Below, in pieces: positions 15,931 to 20,379 of a stretch of DNA of 20,379 bases (the first letter of the stretch is position 1; each line of letters opens with the position of its first letter). The translations under genes were made by a program, and so were the position numbers. The stretch lies in the IMG/VR virus record IMGVR_UViG_3300009124_000127, positions 1-20,379 of that record; one strand, given 5' to 3'. The notes beneath the pieces were generated by a model. The model worked only from the letters and a program-made list of their open reading frames with translations, ran no database searches and had not been told where the DNA came from. The stretch comes from a virus.

Positions 15931-16572
15931 GTGAGTGAGTTGATTGAAAAGTTGGATCCAAATCAGGACATTCTGAGGAACCCAGATCAGTACAAGCCAA
16001 AGCGTAGACAGATGAAGTTTACGCCGAAGCAAGAAAAGTTTATCCAGTTGTTTGTGTATCATGATCTGACGAATACAGAGTGCGCCCATCGTGCAGGCTA
16101 TGCGTTCCCGTCAGTCGCAGCGACTAAGATGCTGAACGATCCAAGGTACACGCATATTCAGACGAAGATCCAGGAGTTGAAGGAACTCGAGCAGAAAAAG
16201 TATGAGATTACTTTTGAGAAGGTTGCGCGTGATCTTCAGAAGATTCGGGATGCCGCCATGGAGGACGGGACTTATGGTGCAGCAGTACAAGCAGAGCTGG
16301 GAAGGGCGAAGCTTGCAGGCTTGATGATCGATAAGAAGGAGATCAAGACAGGAAGGATCGATCAGATGGATCGGTCTGAGGTTGAGGCGCGTCTCATGGC
16401 GTTGCTTGAGAAGAATGACCTTGCGCCCAAGGCAGTTGAGGATGAGGCTGAGGAGGACGTTGAGGATCTCGAGGGGGACTTTGAGGATGCAGAGTGGGAG
16501 GTGATTGAGGATGAGATTGACGATGAGATTGACGATGAGATTGAGGAGATAGACGATGAAGACGGTTGCTGA
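15931..16572 (+). CDS. terS: Terminase small subunit
   Basis: 213 residues from GTG 15931, preceded by AAGGAG at eight bases. The N-terminal FTPKQEKFIQLFV, then the TNTECAHRAGY helix and the PSVAATKMLND segment (30-72), is the DNA-recognition HTH region of the Terminase_2 family. A helical oligomerisation region follows (80-150), then a very acidic tail from ~165, partly made of three 12-base repeats. It would recognise the packaging site and load the large subunit. terL, which usually follows, is not in the window on this strand, so the packaging module is split or rearranged. The nearby non-coding region could contain the packaging site. Confidence 0.88.
   Translation: MSELIEKLDPNQDILRNPDQYKPKRRQMKFTPKQEKFIQLFVYHDLTNTECAHRAGYAFPSVAATKMLNDPRYTHIQTKIQELKELEQKKYEITFEKVARDLQKIRDAAMEDGTYGAAVQAELGRAKLAGLMIDKKEIKTGRIDQMDRSEVEARLMALLEKNDLAPKAVEDEAEEDVEDLEGDFEDAEWEVIEDEIDDEIDDEIEEIDDEDGC
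16510..16545 (+). repeat. Three 12-base tandem repeats in terS tail
   Basis: GATGAGATTGAC occurs at 16510-16521 and 16522-16533, followed by a copy with one change (GATGAGATTGAG, 16534-16545). They encode DEID-DEID-DEIE in the acidic C-terminus of the small terminase, so the repeat is in frame and its copy number could vary between relatives. The last copy also supplies the GAGGAG ribosome site of the next gene. Confidence 0.85.
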
Positions 16573-16864
16573 TAGATGTGAAGATTACTATGACGTTATT
16601 CTTGTAGGTACTGGGTTTAAAGATGGGCATTACACACACAAGGAAGATGCGGAAGAAGTCGCTAAACATTTTCGAAATGTTAGGTTCCCGAACATAGAAG
16701 CCAAGGTCCAGAGTGTGGCGTGGCACCCTCTGCTTGATAAAGATTTTTGGGCAATACCTGATAATCACGAGCAGTTAATATTAATTAATGAGCGGATGGG
16801 AAGCATGGCGAGTTCAAATATTCTCCACCTCCGGCCTCAAGATGAGACCGAAGGGGAGGGTTAG
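16556..16864 (+). CDS. Small protein of unknown function after terS
   Basis: 102 residues. The ATG lies inside the end of terS (17-base overlap), with GAGGAG seven bases upstream. The sequence reads like a compact alpha/beta protein with strands DVILVGTG and KVQSVAWHP and a helix DAEEVAKHFRN; no family is recognised. It ends two bases before the end of the opposing minus operon. The coupling suggests it is made with terS, but a packaging role is only a guess. Confidence 0.7.
   Translation: MKTVADRCEDYYDVILVGTGFKDGHYTHKEDAEEVAKHFRNVRFPNIEAKVQSVAWHPLLDKDFWAIPDNHEQLILINERMGSMASSNILHLRPQDETEGEG
16825..16860. terminator. Possible weak hairpin at convergent gene ends
   Basis: The sequence folds with CTCA/TGAG around an AGA loop (16836-16846), extended by CGG/CCG across one mismatch and by CCTC/GAGG across a bulge. 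It lies at the junction of the plus gene ending at 16864 and the minus operon ending at 16866. There is no T-run on either strand, so terminator activity is uncertain. Confidence 0.3.
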
Positions 16865-16865
16865 G

Positions 16866-17252
16866 TTAGATCGAGTTGATGCTGACAGAAATGCGAACAT
16901 CCATGTTGTGATGCTGGTAAAATTCTGAAAGAGAATCTCTAAGCTTTAATGCTTTCTCGACCATTTCAGGTTGATCTATGTAAAAGTCTTCTTTGTATAG
17001 ACTGGTTTGGCTCAAGATCAAAGATGGGTGATTGACCACATAATCTTCTTCGAAGACGGTAACGACAATGTCAGCCGCTCGCATGTTGTACATTTTTTCG
17101 CATTGTTCCTTGAGTTGAACATCGCGCCAAGATAAAACGTCTTTCTCTCGGGCAAGCTGTGCCTCCAGATCTTTAATCGTTGCGGCTTGTTTGTTAATTT
17201 CAACTGCTTGCTCATCGATTACGGTTTGCTTCGTTCTGTATTTCTTTGTCAT
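16866..17252 (-). CDS. Coiled-coil protein of unknown function
   Basis: 128 residues from ATG 17252, where AAGGA lies seven bases upstream and the previous stop is one base away (TAAGATG). An upstream in-frame GTG at 17288 has no site of its own and would overlap the zinc-finger gene by 35 bases, so I reject it. The first ~60 residues (VIDEQAVEINKQAATIKDLE and onward) are a heptad coiled coil; the remainder is a small mixed domain with IVVTVFEEDYVV. No family is recognised. Last gene of the methyltransferase operon. Confidence 0.75.
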   Translation of the reverse strand: MTKKYRTKQTVIDEQAVEINKQAATIKDLEAQLAREKDVLSWRDVQLKEQCEKMYNMRAADIVVTVFEEDYVVNHPSLILSQTSLYKEDFYIDQPEMVEKALKLRDSLSEFYQHHNMDVRISVSINSI

Positions 17253-17253
17253 C

Positions 17254-17589
17254 TTATTTTCCTTTTCTTGCTTTGAGTAGTAAGGCACTTGCGGCCTTTG
17301 ATGGAGGTCGAAAGCATCGGCTCTTGCGAGCTTTGTCTGTCAACCTTTTCTTTGTTCTGAAACAACGGTCGAAGGTGTACGCTTTTCTTCGATGCGGAAT
17401 AGAACAAAACTTTGCACCAACATGGGTGCTTGCGAACTCCACGCGACACCATGCGCAGGTGAAGTTGCGGGTTTTCTTTTGACGATGCATGAAGCTGGAG
17501 TTCTTCCTGAAACCTCCTCGTCTTTCGGTTGGATTATTTTCCTCGATTTCCAGGCTCTCAATCTCGGGCGCTGCGGTGATGCTCGGCAT
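17254..17589 (-). CDS. Small zinc-finger-like basic protein
   Basis: 111 residues; the ATG has AGGAG nine bases upstream. A metal site is visible as Cys45-x2-Cys48, Cys62 and His66 (CAWCRVEF, then KFCSIPHRR), like treble-clef fingers of the FCS type with His replacing the last Cys. Flanking regions are rich in Arg and Lys, so nucleic-acid binding is likely. The N-terminal 11 codons overlap the end of the methyltransferase gene by 32 bases in another frame. The gene might help DNA targeting of the methyltransferase, but that is inferred only from neighbourhood. Confidence 0.75.
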   Translation of the reverse strand: MPSITAAPEIESLEIEENNPTERRGGFRKNSSFMHRQKKTRNFTCAWCRVEFASTHVGAKFCSIPHRRKAYTFDRCFRTKKRLTDKARKSRCFRPPSKAASALLLKARKGK

Positions 17590-18457
17590 AAACTAACTCT
17601 CCTATTCTTTGTACCAGTTGGGGGACTACGGCGTTTCCGAGGGATTTAATTCGGTCCACCCGATTGGGAACCCCATCAACCACTCGGTCCACATCGGGCT
17701 CAGCTTCCCAGTAGGACGATCCGAGTCCTTCGCCTTCGCACAGAGGTACGAGCGCTGGTCCATATGCGTATGGCTTTTGCTCCCGACTGGACCACAGTCT
17801 TTGTATTCGCTCGCTCTCGGAGTCGGCCACATCTTCACGGCTGTCTCCAGACCATCGCCGGACTTCTTGCTCAGACCCTTGCGATTGTAGTTTCCGTGAA
17901 GGGTGGGTGTCGGCCAGACTCTCACTTCCTTGGCGAGCGTTCTCTGGTTCGCGGTGTCCATGTTCTTCCAATCGGAGTTCATTGGCGTGGGCCACAATCC
18001 AGCATCGGTCTCGCTTGTGGTGGGCTTCGACGGCACAAGCCGGAATAACAAACGATTGGACTTCGTAACCTTCGGCTTCCAAGTCAAGGCAAACATCGTC
18101 GAGTGCCATGCTGACGAACCCAGAAACGTTTTCACCAATGACCCAAGCCGGAGCTGACTCTTTGATGACTCGTAACATTTCAGGCCAGAGGTGACGGTCG
18201 TCTTCCTTTCCAAGTTGCTTGCCTGCAACGGAGAATGGTTGGCATGGGAATCCTCCGCAAACAACGTCAATTGCGTTTTTATATTCTCGTCCATCTAATT
18301 TCCTTATGTCTTCGTGAATGGTGATGTCCGGCCAATGCTTGGCCAAAACCTGCCTACAGAATTTATCCTTCTCGCACATCGCGATGGTCTCCATCCCAGC
18401 CCACTCAAGGCCAAGAGAGAAACCACCGATGCCGGAGAAAAGGTCAAGGACTTTCAT
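17558..18457 (-). CDS. dcm: DNA cytosine-5 methyltransferase
   Basis: A 299-aa m5C methyltransferase. Motif I is DLFSGIGG (5-12), motif IV GGFPCQPFS (68-76) with catalytic Cys72, motif VI ENV (109-111), motif VIII-like RDR (149-151), and motif X ends with GNAVVPQL (274-281). The section 155-255 that should hold the target-recognition domain is hydrophilic, rich in Glu, Ser and Arg, with repeated VAHA/LADT/VADS units, and encodes another open frame in +1. The small size suggests a minimal target domain, so specificity cannot be guessed. No cognate restriction enzyme is present: an orphan enzyme that probably protects phage DNA. The ATG overlaps the upstream stop by four bases (ATGA). Confidence 0.9.
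   Translation of the reverse strand: MKVLDLFSGIGGFSLGLEWAGMETIAMCEKDKFCRQVLAKHWPDITIHEDIRKLDGREYKNAIDVVCGGFPCQPFSVAGKQLGKEDDRHLWPEMLRVIKESAPAWVIGENVSGFVSMALDDVCLDLEAEGYEVQSFVIPACAVEAHHKRDRCWIVAHANELRLEEHGHREPENARQGSESLADTHPSRKLQSQGSEQEVRRWSGDSREDVADSESERIQRLWSSREQKPYAYGPALVPLCEGEGLGSSYWEAEPDVDRVVDGVPNRVDRIKSLGNAVVPQLVQRIGELVYAEHHRSARD
17626..18294 (-). CDS. Nested +1-frame ORF in dcm: WPTP-motif protein (possible overprinted gene)
   Basis: 222 codons wholly inside the methyltransferase gene, same strand, shifted by one base. ATG 18294 has AAGGA six bases upstream. The product has a distinct pattern: LTLFAEDS near the start, a Cys/Gly/Ser region ending SSAWHST, LTWKPKVTKSNRLLFRL (70-86), three WPTP motifs (101, 127, 156) and a C-terminus SPMWTEWLMGFPIGW. 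I recognise this order from a family often annotated in phages and Bacteroides. Each landmark is also the +1 reading of a methyltransferase landmark: WPTP against VAHA/VADS, and EWLMGFPIGW against DRVVDGVPNR. Conservation of either frame would therefore conserve the other. It may be translated as a second protein, or be a shadow frame that databases list as a gene. Function unknown. Confidence 0.5.
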   Translation of the reverse strand: MDENIKTQLTLFAEDSHANHSPLQASNLERKTTVTSGLKCYESSKSQLRLGSLVKTFLGSSAWHSTMFALTWKPKVTKSNRLLFRLVPSKPTTSETDAGLWPTPMNSDWKNMDTANQRTLAKEVRVWPTPTLHGNYNRKGLSKKSGDGLETAVKMWPTPRASEYKDCGPVGSKSHTHMDQRSYLCAKAKDSDRPTGKLSPMWTEWLMGFPIGWTELNPSETP

Positions 18458-18597
18458 GCGTCCTCCTGAACATTCTTAAAACAGATACACAGTTCACCAT
18501 CTATTGCGTAATCTCCAAACTCATCCATGTATTCAAAATCTACGTCAGTGCTTTTAACTGCTTGCCAAATAATCTCGAACAGTTCGCTCTTAGTCAT
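18454..18597 (-). CDS. Small acidic 47-aa protein upstream of dcm
   Basis: A 47-codon gene linked at both ends by ATGA overlaps: its start overlaps the stop of the 18594-18980 gene and its stop overlaps the methyltransferase start. The sequence is acidic and helical with two cysteines near the end (LCICF). The double 4-base coupling is strong evidence that it is real despite its size. No family is recognised; a small regulator or accessory of the methyltransferase is possible. Confidence 0.72.
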   Translation of the reverse strand: MTKSELFEIIWQAVKSTDVDFEYMDEFGDYAIDGELCICFKNVQEDA

Positions 18598-18980
18598 TCA
18601 TCCTCCTCCTCGTCTCTTGGATGAAGGCTAAAGAATCCTTGGTTAGGACAATGCAAGGGCGCTTCGTTTACCCATTTCCATTTGCTTGATTCAACGATGT
18701 TGGGAAAGAAGATTTCCTTTGCACCTTCAGGCGATGCGGACATGTACTCAAAAAAGTCTTCTTCAAGATCAATGCCCTCGTTGCGAGTGCTGAGACCGTT
18801 CATCTTGGCGAGGAGTTCGTAGTAGTCTACGCCTCCGAACTCACCATAGCCCTCGTAGTTGGGCTCATGCCAGACATTGCCCTCGTTGTCGTGCAGATAG
18901 ACGGGCAATGCGCCTTCGTCTGTGTATCTGTTGGTCACGGATTCACCCGTGTCGTTTGTTAACCATGAAAACATACCCAT
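18594..18980 (-). CDS. Phage protein of unknown function (MGMFSWLTND family)
   Basis: 129 residues from ATG 18980, where GGGAG lies a few bases upstream and the preceding stop is one base away. A longer in-frame start at 19076 would add 32 basic residues encoded antisense-like within the neighbouring gene and is rejected. The segments MGMFSWLTNDTGES, PVYLHDNEGNVW and YEGYGEFGGVDYYELLA form a pattern I have seen in proteins of many phages and some bacteria; the function is unknown. No signal peptide or membrane segment. Confidence 0.8.
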   Translation of the reverse strand: MGMFSWLTNDTGESVTNRYTDEGALPVYLHDNEGNVWHEPNYEGYGEFGGVDYYELLAKMNGLSTRNEGIDLEEDFFEYMSASPEGAKEIFFPNIVESSKWKWVNEAPLHCPNQGFFSLHPRDEEEDE

Positions 18981-18981
18981 T

Positions 18982-19170
18982 TTACTCTCCCTTACAGTTT
19001 GGATTGGTTTGCCAGTAATCTGGCCAGTGACCCGCGCATACCATCTCGCGGTATTGCTTTTCCATCTCGACTTCATGCTTGTAGTCTTCGTTGGATACCC
19101 AGATGAAGATGATCGCTATGATCGCAACCATAGCGAGACCCATCAGTGATTTACGTTCTTGTTCAAACAT
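18982..19170 (-). CDS. Small single-pass membrane protein with C-terminal Cys pair
   Basis: 62 residues from ATG 19170; GGGAG lies eight bases upstream and the ATG shares one base with the previous stop (TAATG). An in-frame ATG at 19185 is less favoured. A hydrophobic segment (LMGLAMVAIIAIIFIWV) follows a short charged N-terminus, then a soluble tail with VCAGHWPDYW and a last Cys (NPNCKGE). The tail may lie outside the membrane with a disulfide. The pattern is common in phage small membrane proteins of unknown function. Confidence 0.75.
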   Translation of the reverse strand: MFEQERKSLMGLAMVAIIAIIFIWVSNEDYKHEVEMEKQYREMVCAGHWPDYWQTNPNCKGE

Positions 19171-19430
19171 TATGATTGCTCCCATCCCATGGTCCCCTCA
19201 GCGATGTCGGTCTCGGGGTCAAGGTCATCGTCACGACCGATGCCGATCTTGCGAAGGATTGCCTCGGCTTCTTCGGTGTAATCTTCGTAGTCGCTCTGAC
19301 TCTCGGCGGTTAGGTGATAGCTTCTGAACTTCGAATCGTATTGATACTTGAGTTCAAGGCCGTCACGTTCGATCAAGATCTCAGCAAGATCGTCGATCAT
19401 TTCGATAAATTCAAATACGGCTACTTCCAT
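19170..19430 (-). CDS. Acidic protein of unknown function
   Basis: 86 residues, acidic and mostly helical, rich in Glu and Asp with a DDDLDPETD stretch near the C-terminus. The start overlaps the end of the previous gene by ten bases; an AAGGG site lies ten bases upstream. No motif is recognised. The acidic surface could mimic DNA, as some phage anti-restriction proteins do, but that is speculation only. Confidence 0.7.
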   Translation of the reverse strand: MEVAVFEFIEMIDDLAEILIERDGLELKYQYDSKFRSYHLTAESQSDYEDYTEEAEAILRKIGIGRDDDLDPETDIAEGTMGWEQS

Positions 19431-19960
19431 TGGTCTGTTACCCTTATCCAGTGGTTGAATTGCACATCTTCAGGAAGATCATTGAGCACAAGATAATCGG
19501 GTGCGTTCTGATCCTTAGCGTATGCGATGGCATCATCGGTCGGCTTCTGTTTGATCTCGTAGATCTCATTAGTGCTGACCTTGAGTAGGTGGATCTTTCT
19601 TTTCATTGAAGCTTTCATTTCTTTGATCATGAGATGACGGTTCAGTGCATCCGTCACAACAATGTCAATGAGCATGTCGCTTTGACCGTTGTCATACTTG
19701 CTAAGCTGACCGTAGCATTTCGGATCGTTTTCTTTGATGTCGTCTGCGGAGACTTGGCGAAGATCGGACAGCATCTGTCTGAAGCTTTCATCCGATTGAC
19801 CATTGTATGGGTAGTAGGTGTTTGCACCTCCGCGACCATCGTTCTCGTACTTGCAGACTCGCTTGCCATCAATGCAGACAGTCGCGTCAACGCAATGCGT
19901 CTCATGGCTTGCCCATGATGACCACTTGATGTTCTTGAGAGAGATTCTTGATTCGCTCAT
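19421..19960 (-). CDS. Phage protein of unknown function
   Basis: 179 residues. The N-terminal region (LKNIKWSSWASHETHC, then CIDGKRVCKYENDGRGG and YYPY) is a pattern I have seen in hypothetical phage proteins that also carry the DGRGG element. The middle is acidic and the C-terminus ends in a small domain (DYLVLNDLPEDVQ). Its ATG overlaps the upstream stop by 4 bases (ATGA), so it is coupled to the operon's first gene. Function unknown. Confidence 0.8.
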   Translation of the reverse strand: MSESRISLKNIKWSSWASHETHCVDATVCIDGKRVCKYENDGRGGANTYYPYNGQSDESFRQMLSDLRQVSADDIKENDPKCYGQLSKYDNGQSDMLIDIVVTDALNRHLMIKEMKASMKRKIHLLKVSTNEIYEIKQKPTDDAIAYAKDQNAPDYLVLNDLPEDVQFNHWIRVTDQWK

Positions 19961-20280
19961 GACTCACCTCCCGATACAACTTTGATCCCTTCGTAAACGT
20001 AGTCTTGAACCTTGCGAAGCACAAGGGATACCGCCGATTGAGTGTGACCGCCGATGTTCCAATCGTGGATTCGTTCGACTTCTATGGTGTCATCACCCGT
20101 GTATGCGGGGCCGTTCTTCCAGTTGTAGATGGTTGCGACCACGCCATCAATTTCGATCGCCCATTGGACATCGGACTTACCCGTTGATGAGACATCCTCG
20201 GGCTCGCCGAACATATCAACGAGGTCATAGAATCCAATATGGATCTCGCCTTGAAGGCAGGTTAGGTTAGTGTTGACCAT
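19957..20280 (-). CDS. Phage protein of unknown function, first gene of minus operon
   Basis: 107 residues with an AAGGA site six or seven bases before the ATG. The sequence MFGEPEDVSSTGKSDVQWAI, followed by DGVVATIYNWKNG and a DWNIGG element, is shared with many small phage proteins as I recall, always of unknown function. It is the first gene after a strong promoter at 20312-20341, so probably made early, and it is coupled to the next gene by a 4-base overlap. Confidence 0.82.
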   Translation of the reverse strand: MVNTNLTCLQGEIHIGFYDLVDMFGEPEDVSSTGKSDVQWAIEIDGVVATIYNWKNGPAYTGDDTIEVERIHDWNIGGHTQSAVSLVLRKVQDYVYEGIKVVSGGES

Positions 20281-20311
20281 TGTTTTTCCTTATTTTTGCT
20301 TTGGGTTTACG

Positions 20312-20341
20312 ATTTTAAGGTTTGCTTGATGTGGTTGTCAA
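20312..20341 (-). promoter_or_regulatory. Strong sigma70-like promoter for the methyltransferase operon
   Basis: On the minus strand a perfect TTGACA (20336-20341) is followed, 18 bases later, by TAAAAT (20312-20317); read as TTAAAA the spacing is 17. It lies 30-60 bases before the first start codon of the operon. GCTTGA (20324-20329) and TCAAGC (20338-20343) form an inverted repeat over the -35 box and spacer, suggesting an operator. Confidence 0.62.
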
Positions 20342-20379
20342 GCGGATATTTACTTACAGCTTAGGGAAATGTGCTGATT

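Noticed and set aside
16394-16768. 124-codon minus-strand frame with His/Pro/Ser/Gln repeats opposite terS
   Set aside because: Its repeats are the antisense of the acidic terS tail repeats, so it is a by-product.
17252-17288. Longer GTG start for the coiled-coil gene
   Set aside because: No ribosome site there, whereas ATG 17252 has AAGGA at seven bases and follows the previous stop by one base.
17609-18157. Plus-strand frames opposite the methyltransferase
   Set aside because: They oppose two frames already explained and show no family pattern or ribosome site, unlike the same-strand +1 frame.

Overview
The window is almost certainly a segment of a tailed double-stranded DNA phage genome (Caudoviricetes). 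It shows dense gene packing with 1-4 base start/stop overlaps, very long virion proteins, a small terminase subunit, a phage-style recombination set (PD-(D/E)XK exonuclease, SF2 helicase, DUF669-type single-strand binding protein, Sak4-like ATPase), a primase-polymerase/helicase fusion and an orphan cytosine methyltransferase. I see no rRNA, tRNA, integrase, CI-like repressor, lysis gene, DNA polymerase or large terminase, so lifestyle and host cannot be fixed. The DUF6496-like N-terminus and Gly/Ala-rich style of the virion proteins resemble uncultured marine phages; that is an impression, not proof.

Layout. (1) Positions 1-6164, plus strand: the tail end of one gene, then two coupled large proteins (653 and 1354 aa), probably internal virion or other structural proteins at the distal end of the structural module. 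A DUF1064-family nuclease-like gene (6169-6636) follows and runs 116 bases into the opposing cluster. (2) Positions 6521-11288, minus strand: a six-gene DNA-metabolism operon read from a sigma70-like promoter in the divergent region near 11.3 kb. (3) Positions 11408-15636, plus strand: a small unknown protein, the primase-polymerase/helicase, a 45-aa helical protein, a GIY-YIG endonuclease-like protein, a PAPS-reductase-like PP-loop protein with a cysteine cluster, and a small membrane protein. (4) Positions 15637-15930 are non-coding and structured: a perfect DnaA box, about ten GGTAYA-type motifs on both strands, a repeated 13-mer, hairpins and A/T tracts. This is the best replication-origin candidate, and it lies directly before the small terminase gene. 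(5) Positions 15931-16864, plus strand: terS and a small unknown gene; terL does not follow. (6) Positions 16866-20280, minus strand: a tightly coupled operon of small genes around an m5C methyltransferase, read from a strong promoter at 20312-20341.

Working together: primase-helicase plus the origin-like region would start replication; the exonuclease, Sak4-like ATPase, single-strand binding protein and helicase would carry out recombination-dependent replication or repair; the methyltransferase probably protects phage DNA from host restriction.

The most striking observation is inside the methyltransferase gene. A second 222-aa reading frame (17626-18294, same strand, +1 frame) has its own ribosome binding site, three WPTP motifs and an ending that I recognise from a protein family often annotated in phages and Bacteroides. 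It is either a true overprinted gene or a widespread out-of-frame echo of methyltransferase motifs.
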